A DNA stretch of 11,237 nucleotides from Gammaproteobacteria bacterium (lineage in GTDB: Bacteria; Pseudomonadota; Gammaproteobacteria; Steroidobacterales; Steroidobacteraceae), in NCBI GenBank assembly GCA_010031985.1, contig RGYP01000032.1:1-11237 (forward strand), read 5' to 3'. The notes below the pieces were generated by a model. The model was not told where the DNA came from. It saw only the letters and a list, made by a program, of their open reading frames with translations, and searched no databases. Shown here in pieces: positions 1-7,039 of this stretch. The stretch's first letter is position 1. Each line of letters starts with the position of its first letter. Made by a program: the position numbers and the translations under genes.

Positions 1-587
1 ACTTCGCGCGCGGCAAATTGGACCGGGATGGTGGAGAAGCCGGGCGGCGCAGGCTGGCTTTTCGAGCGCGTGATCTCGATGCGGTCCTTGCGAAATTCCA
101 CGTGGATGCGGCGATCGCGCAACATGCGCGTCGCCAGGACGCCGTCGGCCCCGCCGAATGCGTCGTCGACCAATACCAGGCGCTGATTTTCGGCCAGAAA
201 ATCGCCAATCTCGATCTGCCGCGACTTGACGACGGGAACCTGCGAACTGCCCGTGGTGCCACGCAGCAGTACCGTCCGCCCGCGACCCGGGTCGAGCGAC
301 AGCAGGTTTGCCGCATCGTGGGTGAGGGCTGAGGTGGTGGCACCGGTGTCGAGGACCAGTCGCAGCGGACCTTGACCGTTGACGTACACCGGCGCCCAGA
401 TGCGACCGATGCGATCGCGCAGGGTGGGCGCCACGTACTTGGGTTCTGCCGCGGTGACGACGACCTCGGCGACCTGCGGGCTTTCGGCGTGAGCGCTCCC
501 GGTCGGTAGCAGCGGCACGCTCGAGAGCAGCAACGCCAGCGTGACACGCTTGCATCGCTCCTCGATGGTGATGTTCGATCTGCACAT
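1..587 (-). CDS. Exported retropepsin-like aspartic protease, 5' part (3' end beyond window start)
   Basis: Reading down from ATG at 587, the frame stays open for 195 codons to the window edge, so the C-terminus is missing. A Sec signal peptide is visible: basic residues to K13-R14, a hydrophobic stretch about 16-29, and likely cleavage after S-A-H-A at 34. The hydrophobic-hydrophobic-D-T-G-A active-site motif (L-V-L-D80-T-G-A) is preceded by a beta-rich 'apply as a small substituent' segment, and a G-A-D-G-V-L motif near 146-151 closes the fold, as in retropepsin-like Asp_protease_2 domains. After residue about 175 a new beta segment (S-T-I-P-V-Q-F) begins, so a second retropepsin-like domain probably follows; this is inference. 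It should act in the periplasm as a peptidase of unknown substrate. The start is supported by AGGA 6 nt upstream and by an in-frame stop just before it (591-593). It is divergent from the serine hydrolase gene, 16 bp away. Function beyond the family is unknown. Confidence 0.85.
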   Translation of the reverse strand, partial: MCRSNITIEERCKRVTLALLLSSVPLLPTGSAHAESPQVAEVVVTAAEPKYVAPTLRDRIGRIWAPVYVNGQGPLRLVLDTGATTSALTHDAANLLSLDPGRGRTVLLRGTTGSSQVPVVKSRQIEIGDFLAENQRLVLVDDAFGGADGVLATRMLRDRRIHVEFRKDRIEITRSKSQPAPPGFSTIPVQFAARE

Positions 588-607
588 GCTTTATCCTAAT
601 CGCATGT
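584..607. promoter_or_regulatory. Candidate symmetric bidirectional promoter between retropepsin and serine hydrolase genes
   Basis: The two start codons face away from each other at 587 (minus) and 604 (plus). Between them, 592-598 reads TATCCTA on plus and TAGGATA on minus, so both strands present a TANNNT -10-like hexamer, ending 6 nt (plus) and 5 nt (minus) before the ATG. The start codons sit inside a perfect 6-bp inverted repeat, ACATGC at 584-589 and GCATGT at 602-607. No convincing -35 box is seen on either side. On the minus strand AGGA within the hexamer also serves as a plausible ribosome binding site. The plus gene has no Shine-Dalgarno sequence, which fits a leaderless transcript. 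Promoter activity is inferred from sequence only. Confidence 0.45.
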
Positions 608-2250
608 TCAAGATGATTGCCACGTACACCTTCCGCGAAACAAACGTTTTCTTTGGAGCATGCGTTCTGACGTTGCTGGTACTTGGCGGTGGCGCGAGCG
701 CTGCAGCCTCGGCGCCTGCGGTAAGCTGGGTGGCCGAACCCGCGCGCTTCACCGATCCGCGGCGACGCGAAAAATTAGCGCAGGCCTTTCCCGCCATCGA
801 CCGGAACGTCACCGATTTTCTGAGCCGCGAGCAAGTCCCGGGTGCGGCCTGGGGTGTGGTGATCGACGGCGAGCTCGTGCACGTAGGTGTTTCCGGTCTG
901 CGCGACGTGGCGAATGGCGCTCCGGTGAGGCCCGACAGCGTCTTCCGCATTGCCTCGATGACCAAAAGTTTCACGGCGATGGCGATCCTGCAGCTACGCG
1001 ACGCCGGTAAATTGTCGCTCGACGATCCCGTCGAAAAATATCTGCCCGAGCTTCGACGGCTTGAATATCCGACCGACGATTCGCCACGAATCACGTTGCG
1101 TCATCTGCTGACGCACGCCGAGGGTTTTCCGGAAGACAACCCGTGGGGCGATCAGCAGCTCGCCATTTCGGAATCAAGATTCGACGAGTTGTTGCGCGGG
1201 GGCATCGCGTTTGCGAATTCGCCCGGCATCGCCTACGAATACTCCAACTACGGCTTCGCGCTGCTCGGTCGAGTCGTGAGTCGCGTGTCGGGCATGAAAT
1301 ACAAGGACTACGTTCGGCGGCGGATTTTGCAGCCGCTCGGCATGCGTTCCACCACGCTCGAGCCCCAAGTGGTACCGCCTGCGCAACTTGCGCTCGGTTA
1401 TCGCCGCGAAGACGACTTGTGGAAACTCGAGCCGCAGCTTGCCGACGGCGCTTTTGGCGCGATGGGGGGCATGCTCACTTCACTAGATGATCTGGCGCGC
1501 TACGTCGGGTTTTTTCTCGACGCGTGGCCGCCGCGTGATGGGGCCATGCGACCGCCGCTGTCACGCGCGTCGCTGCGCGAGATGCAGCAGCTGTGGCGAT
1601 CGCGACCGACGGTGGTTTCGCGCAATGCCACGGGCGGCGTCGTGCTCAACTCGGGAGGCTATGGGTACGGCTTGCGGATTTCGCAGAGTTGCGATTTCGG
1701 ACACGTCGTTGCGCACAGCGGTGGTCTGCCGGGCTTCGGCTCGCAGATGCGGTGGTTGCCCGAATACGGCGTGGGACTGATCGCCTTCGGCAATCGAACC
1801 TACACCGGTTGGGGTGGCGTGTTCGACGATGCGCTTGCGGCGCTGCAGCAGACCGGAGGTCTCATGCCGCGCGAGGTGCAGCCCGCGCCAGCCTTGCGCG
1901 AGTCTCGCGTCGGCATCAATTCTTTGCTCGGGAGCTGGGACGATGCGCTCATCGAGCGGCTCGCCGCCATGAATCTTTTCCTCGATCGCTCCAAAGACCG
2001 GCGTCGAGCCGAATTCGCCAAGGTGCGCGAGACCGTGGGCGTTTGTCGGGACAGACCCGGCTATCTCTACAGCGAGAACGCGTTACGCGGCGATTGGCTG
2101 CTCGACTGTGAACGGGGCATGGTGCAGGTTTCGGTGACCCTCGCGCCCACCGTGCCACCGGGTGTGCAGCATCTCGAATTGCGCGCGCTGCCTCCGGACG
2201 CGGACCTAGCCGCCGCCACTGGTTTGCCGCCGCGAGCCTGTCCGCGCTAA
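604..2250 (+). CDS. Exported serine hydrolase, beta-lactamase class C / penicillin-binding-protein fold
   Basis: This 548-residue protein belongs to the Beta-lactamase (PF00144) family. From ATG 604 the catalytic motifs are S118-M-T-K121 (nucleophile and base), Y213-S-N215, and H371-S-G373 replacing the K-T-G of true beta-lactamases. That combination is typical of esterases, D-amino-acid peptidases and PBP-like hydrolases in the family, so the substrate cannot be named. An N-terminal signal sequence is present, with a hydrophobic run about 16-29 and cleavage probably in A-S-A-A-A-S around 31-36, placing the enzyme in the periplasm or outside the cell. Residues about 430-548 form a C-terminal extension not needed for the catalytic fold, with two cysteines (481, 502) that could pair. 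ATG 604 was chosen because the frame's earlier starts (GTG 541, ATG 565, 571, 586) would overlap the divergent protease and add residues before the signal; ATG 613 is also possible. No Shine-Dalgarno sequence is visible. Its stop overlaps that of the convergent threonine ammonia-lyase gene. Confidence 0.9.
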   Translation: MFKMIATYTFRETNVFFGACVLTLLVLGGGASAAASAPAVSWVAEPARFTDPRRREKLAQAFPAIDRNVTDFLSREQVPGAAWGVVIDGELVHVGVSGLRDVANGAPVRPDSVFRIASMTKSFTAMAILQLRDAGKLSLDDPVEKYLPELRRLEYPTDDSPRITLRHLLTHAEGFPEDNPWGDQQLAISESRFDELLRGGIAFANSPGIAYEYSNYGFALLGRVVSRVSGMKYKDYVRRRILQPLGMRSTTLEPQVVPPAQLALGYRREDDLWKLEPQLADGAFGAMGGMLTSLDDLARYVGFFLDAWPPRDGAMRPPLSRASLREMQQLWRSRPTVVSRNATGGVVLNSGGYGYGLRISQSCDFGHVVAHSGGLPGFGSQMRWLPEYGVGLIAFGNRTYTGWGGVFDDALAALQQTGGLMPREVQPAPALRESRVGINSLLGSWDDALIERLAAMNLFLDRSKDRRRAEFAKVRETVGVCRDRPGYLYSENALRGDWLLDCERGMVQVSVTLAPTVPPGVQHLELRALPPDADLAAATGLPPRACPR

Positions 2251-3464
2251 GCGCCACTCGCCGAGAGTACGCGGGGCTCGAGACCGGCGCTGCGCAGTGC
2301 CGCAAGCAAAGTCTCGGTGTGTTCCGCGTCGCGTGTCTCCACGGTGAAGTCGAGATCGGCGCCTTTGGCAGGCACATCGAGGAATAGCCGATGGTGCGCC
2401 ACTTCGATGATGTTGCCCCCGGCGTCGCCGATGACTCCTGCGATCCGCGCCAAAGTGCCTGGCTGATCGGCACTCTCGAAACGCAGCGTGACGAGGCGAC
2501 GTTCGCGCACGAGCTGGCGCTGCAGCACGATCGCGAGTAGCCGCGTGTCGATGTTGCCGCCGCAGAGCACGAGACCGACCTTGCGGCCTTTGAATTTTTC
2601 GGGATGCGCGAGCACGGCGGCGAGCCCAGCGGCACCCGCGCCTTCCACCACGGTTTTTTCGATCGAAATCAAAAGACTGATGGCGCGTTCGATGTCGGCT
2701 TCGTCGATCAACAGGATTTCGGCAACGTGGGTCGCGATGAGCTCGCGGGTGATGCGTCCGACGTTACGTACCGCGATGCCCTCGGCGATGGTCTGCGTAC
2801 CGAATTCCATCGGCTCGCCGCGAACGGCTGCGTACATGCTCGGAAAAGACCGGGTCTGAACGCCGAGCAGCTGCATTGAAGGTTTGATGCTGCGTGCGGC
2901 GACGGCCATGCCGCCAAGCAGCCCGCCGCCGCCGACGGGCACGCATAGACAGTCCAGATCAGGCTGATCTTCGAGCATCTCGAGCGCGACCGTGCCTTGA
3001 CCCACGATGATGTCTTCGTCGTCGTAGGGATGCACGAACACCAGATTTTCGCGCCGTGCGATCTCGTGGGCATGGCTCTCGGCTTCGGCGAGTTGCTGAC
3101 CGTGCAGTACCACGCGTGCGCCGAGCAACCGGGTCTGCTGCACTTTGTTGAAGGGCGTATTGACGGGCATGACGATGGTCGCCGGAATGCCGAGCCGCGA
3201 TGCGTGATGGGCTACGCCCTGCGCATGGTTACCGGCCGACATGGCGATCACGCCGCGGCGTCGTTGATCGGCATCGAGCCGCGACAACTTGCAGAGCGCA
3301 CCGCGTTCCTTGAACGAAGCCGTGAACTGCTGGTTCTCGAACTTGAGGTAGATCTCGGCTCCGGTGATGGCCGACAGCGTCTGCGAGCGCAGGCAGGGTG
3401 TGCGAACGATCTGCCCCTGCAGCAGGGCTGCCGCCGCGCGAATCCGTTCGATGGTCACCGTCAT
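2247..3464 (-). CDS. ilvA: Threonine ammonia-lyase (PLP-dependent) with C-terminal ACT domain
   Basis: The enzyme deaminates L-threonine to 2-oxobutanoate and ammonia in the cytoplasm, the first step towards isoleucine or of threonine catabolism. The 405 residues show the fold-type II PLP signature S-F-K52-E-R-G-A with the Schiff-base lysine, the substrate loop S-A-G-N-H-A-Q-G (76-83), the phosphate-binding glycine run G178-G-G-G, and C-G-G-N-I-D (301-306). Residues about 325-400 form one ACT domain (S-A-D-Q-P-G-T-L-A-R...), normally an amino-acid effector site. This length and architecture match the medium threonine ammonia-lyase form; the symbol could equally be tdcB by function, and serine dehydration is possible. 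The start is ATG 3464 because the upstream in-frame extension to 3542 would overlap the divergent MFS gene and has no family-like sequence. No Shine-Dalgarno sequence is visible; TATCAT ends 6 nt before the ATG. Its TAG overlaps the serine hydrolase TAA. No other isoleucine-pathway gene is adjacent. Confidence 0.93.
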   Translation of the reverse strand: MTVTIERIRAAAALLQGQIVRTPCLRSQTLSAITGAEIYLKFENQQFTASFKERGALCKLSRLDADQRRRGVIAMSAGNHAQGVAHHASRLGIPATIVMPVNTPFNKVQQTRLLGARVVLHGQQLAEAESHAHEIARRENLVFVHPYDDEDIIVGQGTVALEMLEDQPDLDCLCVPVGGGGLLGGMAVAARSIKPSMQLLGVQTRSFPSMYAAVRGEPMEFGTQTIAEGIAVRNVGRITRELIATHVAEILLIDEADIERAISLLISIEKTVVEGAGAAGLAAVLAHPEKFKGRKVGLVLCGGNIDTRLLAIVLQRQLVRERRLVTLRFESADQPGTLARIAGVIGDAGGNIIEVAHHRLFLDVPAKGADLDFTVETRDAEHTETLLAALRSAGLEPRVLSASGA

Positions 3465-3470
3465 GACAAA

Positions 3471-3476
3471 ATGATA
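3471..3476 (-). promoter_or_regulatory. -10-like hexamer TATCAT, ilvA, possible leaderless start
   Basis: On the minus strand TATCAT matches the sigma70 -10 consensus at five of six positions and ends 6 nt before the ilvA ATG at 3464, so transcription would begin at or next to the start codon. No -35 match at a normal distance and no Shine-Dalgarno sequence are seen. Assignment is inferred from sequence. Confidence 0.4.
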
Positions 3477-3501
3477 CCCGTCCAGCCCGCGTACAACAGA
3501 G

Positions 3502-3507
3502 TAAAAT
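3502..3507 (+). promoter_or_regulatory. -10-like hexamer TAAAAT upstream of MFS exporter gene
   Basis: TAAAAT lies in the 62-bp gap between the divergent ilvA and MFS genes and matches the -10 consensus at five of six positions. It ends 19 nt before ATG 3527, leaving room for a leader of about a dozen nucleotides with a weak purine run (GAAG at 3515-3518). The -35 region (about 3479-3484) is a poor match. Confidence 0.4.
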
Positions 3508-3526
3508 CCCTCGCGAAGATTTCCCC

Positions 3527-5197
3527 ATGAATTCCACCACACCGTCCCGCTTCGAACGATGGCAGGCCTCGACGCTCGCGCCGTTTCGCTATCGCGTGTT
3601 CGCGGTGTTCTGGTGGGCTTCGCTGGCTTCGTCCTTCGGCAGTCTCATCCAGACCGTGGGGGCCTCTTGGCAGATGGCGCTGATCGCGCCCGCTGCCGAC
3701 GACGTGGCACTGGTACAAGCCGTCGGTGCGTTGCCGTTTTTCTTTTTGTCGCTGATCGCGGGCGCCCTTGCCGACAATTACGATCGTCGTCTGCTGATGC
3801 TCGCCTCGCAAATTTTGGCGCTGACCGCGTCCTTGACGCTCGCCGTGCTCGCTTCGCTAGGCGAGATCACGCCGGGCGCCTTGCTGGTATTGACGTTTTT
3901 CATCGGCTGCGGCGCCGCGGCTTTTGCACCCGCGTGGCAGGCGTCGATCGGCGAGCAGGTGCCGCGCGAATCGATACCGGCGGCCGTGATGGCGAATGCC
4001 ATGGGCTTCAATCTGGCGCGCAGCGTGGGTCCGGCTCTCGGCGGCGTGATCGTCGCGACGGCGGGCGCGGGCGTCGCGTTCGCCATCAACGCGGTGTCCT
4101 ACGTCGGGCTGATCGCCGCTTTACTTTGGTGGCGTCTGCCCAAGCCGCAGCGCGAGCTGCCGCCCGAGCCGCTCGCAACCGCCATCGCGGCGGGCATCCG
4201 CTACGTCAGACTGTCCCCCAATTTGACCGCCATCATGTTCCGTTCGGTGCTGTTCACGGTGCCGATCTCGGCCGTGCCTGCGCTCATGCCGGTGGTCGCG
4301 CGCGATCTGCTCGGTGGTGGTGCGCCGACTTACGGCGTACTCCTCGGCGGTTTCGGTGTGGGCGCGATGCTCGGCGCGCTCTCGAGCGCGGCGTTTCGTG
4401 CGCGATTTTCCAGTGATCTTCTGTTGCGTGGACTCTGTGCGGTGGCAATGCTGGCCACTGTCGCCATCTCGCAGAGTCCCTGGGCGGCGACTACCTTGAT
4501 CGCGCACGTGATCGCGGGCTTCGTCTGGACGCTTGGTCTCGCCAATTTCAACATCGCCGTACAGTTGTCCTCGCCGCGCTGGGTGACGGGCAGAACCCTG
4601 GCGACGTATCAAACGTTCGCCTTTGCAGGCATGGCTGCCGGCGCTTGGATGTGGGGGCACCTCGCCACCGGTATCGGTTTGCGCGAGACGCTGCTCGTCG
4701 CCGGATTGTCGTCGCTCAGCACTTTTGCGGTGGCGCGCTGGTTGCCGGTGTCGGTGGCGCGCTCGGGCTCGCTCGATCCGCATGTCACTGCAAGCTTGCA
4801 GGCGCCGCGCGTCGAGCTACACGAGTCTGCCGGGCCGATCGTGGTCACGCTCGAGTACCGGGTCCCCGAAACCAATGCGGCGCGTTTCGTAGCCGTCGTC
4901 AATGAATTGGGTCGTGTCAGGCGACGCGACGGTGCGCGCAACTGGTCGGTCTGTCAGGACCTCGACGAGCCCACCCTTTGGGTCGAACGTTTCGAAAGTC
5001 CGACCTGGATCGACTACCTGCGTCGACAGACGCGCCCGACGCTCGCCGACCAGGAAATCCGCCAGCGACTGATCGGTATCATCGAGGGTGAACGTGGCAG
5101 CGTCCGTCGTTACATCGAGCGGCCGCCCGGCGCCGAACCGCTTGGCACGGCGAGCTCACGCCCCGAGCCTCTCGACGACACGGTCGGTCACGGCTGA
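3527..5197 (+). CDS. MFS transporter, EntS/MFS_3-type exporter with soluble C-terminal domain
   Basis: An inner-membrane major facilitator, 556 residues, of the group containing the enterobactin exporter EntS and proteins labelled 'transmembrane secretion effector' (PF05977). About twelve hydrophobic segments lie between residues 25 and 410. MFS motif A is present as G79-A-L-A-D83-N-Y-D-R-R88, and the segment F-A-P-A-W-Q in the fourth helix region is typical of this group. From about residue 428 to 535 a soluble domain follows, with a beta-alpha-beta pattern (V-V-T-L-E-Y-R-V, then helix, then L-W-V-E-R-F-E-S) resembling antibiotic-biosynthesis-monooxygenase/dimeric alpha-beta-barrel folds. 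Such a tail is known in PF05977 members; its role is unclear. The last 20 residues are low complexity. Substrate unknown: no siderophore or efflux-regulator gene is nearby. The start is the first ATG after a -10-like TAAAAT; a weak GAAG precedes it. It converges on the next MFS gene with a 19-bp gap. Confidence 0.9.
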   Translation: MNSTTPSRFERWQASTLAPFRYRVFAVFWWASLASSFGSLIQTVGASWQMALIAPAADDVALVQAVGALPFFFLSLIAGALADNYDRRLLMLASQILALTASLTLAVLASLGEITPGALLVLTFFIGCGAAAFAPAWQASIGEQVPRESIPAAVMANAMGFNLARSVGPALGGVIVATAGAGVAFAINAVSYVGLIAALLWWRLPKPQRELPPEPLATAIAAGIRYVRLSPNLTAIMFRSVLFTVPISAVPALMPVVARDLLGGGAPTYGVLLGGFGVGAMLGALSSAAFRARFSSDLLLRGLCAVAMLATVAISQSPWAATTLIAHVIAGFVWTLGLANFNIAVQLSSPRWVTGRTLATYQTFAFAGMAAGAWMWGHLATGIGLRETLLVAGLSSLSTFAVARWLPVSVARSGSLDPHVTASLQAPRVELHESAGPIVVTLEYRVPETNAARFVAVVNELGRVRRRDGARNWSVCQDLDEPTLWVERFESPTWIDYLRRQTRPTLADQEIRQRLIGIIEGERGSVRRYIERPPGAEPLGTASSRPEPLDDTVGHG

Positions 5198-5216
5198 CGG
5201 CGGGCGGTGGCGAGTT

Positions 5217-6446
5217 TCAGGCTTCGTCGACGTCGCGACCTGAGATGATCCGCGGCAGCGTGAGCGCGGCGACTGCGGCCACCAGCAACAGCGGTGCGAT
5301 CATCAAAGAAAAAGACCACTGCCACCCCATGCTGCCGACTGCGAGTGGCACGAGGGCCGGGAACAGCGCAAAGCCCACCGTCAGCGGTGCGGAGCCGCAG
5401 GCGGCATAGGCCGTGGTGCGCATGCGAGTCGGATAAAGATCGGTGAGCAGGGCGCCGACCACGGCATTGCTGCCGTAGAAAAACGCACCGGTGAGCCCGT
5501 ACAACGCAAGATCTTGCCAGCGTGCTTGCGGGATCCACATCAGGGCAACGAGCGCGACCGCGCCGAGTACGGTCCAGAGCGCGAAGGTATCGCGCCGCGC
5601 CATGCGGTACTCGCCCACCCATGCCGCAGCGAGATAACCGAAAATGGCGATGCCGTTGGAGAGTCCGACCAGTTGTGCGGCCTCGGCCTGGGTATAGCCG
5701 CGCACGGTGATGAAGTAGGTCGGAAAGAAAAACGCCGTCCCGGCGTAGGCGCAGCCGAAGGCGAAAAACAGCACGATGGAGCCGATGGAGCGGCGTCGGT
5801 AGCGGCCCGAGAAGAGCTCGCGCAATAAACCGAAGTCGATTCCCTTGGTGCTGCCGCGAATCGCGGCGACTTCTTCGAAGCGCTGGCTTTCGGGTAGACG
5901 CCAGGCGATCAGAAAGGCGATGGGGACTACGGCGAAGCCGATCAAAAAAATCGAACGCCAGCCGCTCGACTCGAGTAGTGGCGCTGCGAGCATGGCCGCG
6001 ATGAACCAGCCGAGCGGATAGCCGCATTGCAGTACGCCCATCAGCATGCCGCGATGCCGGGCGGGTGCCGACTCGGCCACGTACGCCGCAGTGATGGGCG
6101 CAAGACCCGCGGCGACGCCGAAGGCGAGGGCGCGCAGGATCGTAAGCTGGGTGAGATCGGTCACGAAGCCATGGAGACCGACGAAGAAGGCCGAGAGCGC
6201 GAGCAATCCGGCGAGTGTCCAGCGTCGGCCCCAAGCGTCTGCCGCGAGACCGGCGAGGATCACCATGAACGCCGCCGCGACGAAGCCCGCAGTCAGAATG
6301 AGGCCGACGACTTCGAGGCTCACCTGATACTCCGCGATGATGCCGGGGATGGCGTAGCCGAACAGCGACTGATCGAGATTGCTCATCGTCCAGGCGAAGA
6401 GGCTGAAGATCAGCACAGTGACCCAAGTTTTTTGATCGTTGCTCAT
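5217..6446 (-). CDS. MFS metabolite:H+ symporter, 12 transmembrane segments
   Basis: A 409-residue inner-membrane carrier with about twelve hydrophobic helices and a central cytoplasmic loop around residues 183-220 rich in charged residues. MFS motif A is G66-L-A-A-D70-A-W-G73-R-R75, followed by the loop repeat A-P-A-R-H-R-G after helix 4 and L-P-E-S-Q-R (184-189) after helix 6, both typical of the sugar/organic-acid symporter branch. A buried aspartate (D25) in helix 1 matches the position of the acidic residue used by aromatic-acid:H+ symporters, so an aromatic or carboxylic acid substrate is plausible but not proven. ATG 6446 was chosen because residues upstream in the frame are polar and charged, overlap the divergent Mpo1-like gene, and are not carrier-like. 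No Shine-Dalgarno sequence is seen; TACCAT ends 7 nt before the start. There is no catabolic gene beside it to identify the substrate, and it is not paralogous in layout to the MFS gene at 3527-5197, which it faces tail to tail. Confidence 0.9.
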   Translation of the reverse strand: MSNDQKTWVTVLIFSLFAWTMSNLDQSLFGYAIPGIIAEYQVSLEVVGLILTAGFVAAAFMVILAGLAADAWGRRWTLAGLLALSAFFVGLHGFVTDLTQLTILRALAFGVAAGLAPITAAYVAESAPARHRGMLMGVLQCGYPLGWFIAAMLAAPLLESSGWRSIFLIGFAVVPIAFLIAWRLPESQRFEEVAAIRGSTKGIDFGLLRELFSGRYRRRSIGSIVLFFAFGCAYAGTAFFFPTYFITVRGYTQAEAAQLVGLSNGIAIFGYLAAAWVGEYRMARRDTFALWTVLGAVALVALMWIPQARWQDLALYGLTGAFFYGSNAVVGALLTDLYPTRMRTTAYAACGSAPLTVGFALFPALVPLAVGSMGWQWSFSLMIAPLLLVAAVAALTLPRIISGRDVDEA

Positions 6447-6453
6447 GGCCGTG

Positions 6454-6459
6454 ATGGTA
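6454..6459 (-). promoter_or_regulatory. -10-like hexamer TACCAT before MFS symporter gene
   Basis: The minus strand reads TACCAT, ending 7 nt before ATG 6446. No Shine-Dalgarno sequence separates it from the start, so a leaderless mRNA is possible. It keeps only the first, second and sixth positions plus the fifth of the -10 consensus and lacks a recognisable -35. Confidence 0.3.
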
Positions 6460-6490
6460 ACGCTTTTGCTGCGCCAGATCGCGCTTGGGT

Positions 6491-6496
6491 TAAGCT
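6491..6496 (+). promoter_or_regulatory. -10-like hexamer TAAGCT before Mpo1-like gene
   Basis: TAAGCT ends 7 nt before ATG 6504 in the 57-bp gap between two divergent genes. No Shine-Dalgarno sequence is visible. It is offset by about 32 bp from the opposing hexamer at 6454-6459, so the two promoters would be separate rather than shared. Confidence 0.3.
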
Positions 6497-6503
6497 TGCG
6501 GGC

Positions 6504-7007
6504 ATGGCAACGGAATCCGCTTCGCCCGCAGAGCGCTGGTTTGCAGCCTATGCCGACGACCATCGCCATCCGGTCAATCAGCGGCTGCACGTCATCTGCG
6601 TGCCGGCCATCGTCTGGTCGATTCTGGCGATTCTGCAGTCGCTGCCGGTACCCGAGATGCTGGCAACGGCCTTCGCCCTGATCGGGGTCGAGCAAGGGGC
6701 TTGGGCCGCACTCGCAGCGCTGGCGGCGGTGCTCTTCTGGTCGTGGCTCTCGTTGCCGCTCGGCATCGGGACGGCCGTGCTCGCCGCACTTTGTTTTTGG
6801 CTGAATGCATCGGTCCTGCAAAGCTTCGGAAGCGTCGTGTTGCTGGCCGCCGGTATCGCGGTGTTCGTGCTGGCATGGATCGGCCAGTTCGTCGGTCACC
6901 TCGTCGAAGGTCGCCGACCGAGTTTTTTCACCGATCTCGTTTATTTGATGATCGGCCCACCCTGGGTGCTCGCCAAGGCTTATCGCCTGGTCGGGCTCGA
7001 TCGGTAA
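6504..7007 (+). CDS. Mpo1-like (DUF962) integral membrane protein
   Basis: A 167-residue protein of the Mpo1/YGL010w family (DUF962). The N-terminal part has the conserved H22-x-x-N25-x-x-x-H29 motif just before the first hydrophobic helix, and the C-terminal part has the second conserved block, G131-H132-x-x-E135-x-R137-x-P139, before F-F-T-D-L-V-Y. Four hydrophobic helices lie at about 29-48, 55-80, 84-105 and 108-130. In yeast, Mpo1 is an Fe(II)-dependent dioxygenase that shortens 2-hydroxy fatty acids by one carbon; the conserved histidines are the expected metal ligands. Activity of bacterial members is mostly inferred. The start is ATG 6504 because it directly precedes the conserved N-terminal block; there is no Shine-Dalgarno sequence, and TAAGCT ends 7 nt upstream. 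The M20 hydrolase gene follows 32 bp downstream on the same strand, so the two are probably co-transcribed, though no functional link is evident. Confidence 0.9.
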   Translation: MATESASPAERWFAAYADDHRHPVNQRLHVICVPAIVWSILAILQSLPVPEMLATAFALIGVEQGAWAALAALAAVLFWSWLSLPLGIGTAVLAALCFWLNASVLQSFGSVVLLAAGIAVFVLAWIGQFVGHLVEGRRPSFFTDLVYLMIGPPWVLAKAYRLVGLDR

Positions 7008-7028
7008 TTGGCAGCATTTTGAATTTAC

Positions 7029-7032
7029 GGAG
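7029..7032 (+). promoter_or_regulatory. Shine-Dalgarno GGAG of the M20 hydrolase gene
   Basis: GGAG lies 7 nt before ATG 7040, a normal spacing, in the 32-bp gap after the Mpo1-like gene. It fixes the start at 7040, which is also where the signal peptide begins. It contrasts with the SD-less starts of most other genes here. Confidence 0.75.
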
Positions 7033-7039
7033 CTCGTCG

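Noticed and set aside
18..332. Plus-strand open frame opposite the retropepsin gene
   Set aside because: The minus strand here encodes a clear D-T-G-A aspartic protease domain; the plus frame has no family-like sequence and is a GC-driven shadow.
541..603. Longer serine hydrolase starting at GTG 541 or ATG 565, 571 or 586
   Set aside because: These starts run into the divergent retropepsin gene, put a polar stretch before the signal sequence, and none has a ribosome binding site; ATG 604 is more economical.
4121..4783. 220-codon minus-strand open frame within the MFS exporter gene
   Set aside because: Composition is dominated by Arg, Glu and His, as expected for the complement of a high-GC gene; no signal, domain or ribosome site.
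5188..6426. 412-codon minus-strand frame opposite in phase to the MFS symporter
   Set aside because: Arginine-rich, no hydrophobic helices, same strand as and nearly coextensive with the real carrier frame; typical of high-GC alternative frames.
6701..7039. Upstream extension of the M20 hydrolase frame
   Set aside because: It overlaps the Mpo1-like gene; GGAG and the signal peptide both place the start at 7040.
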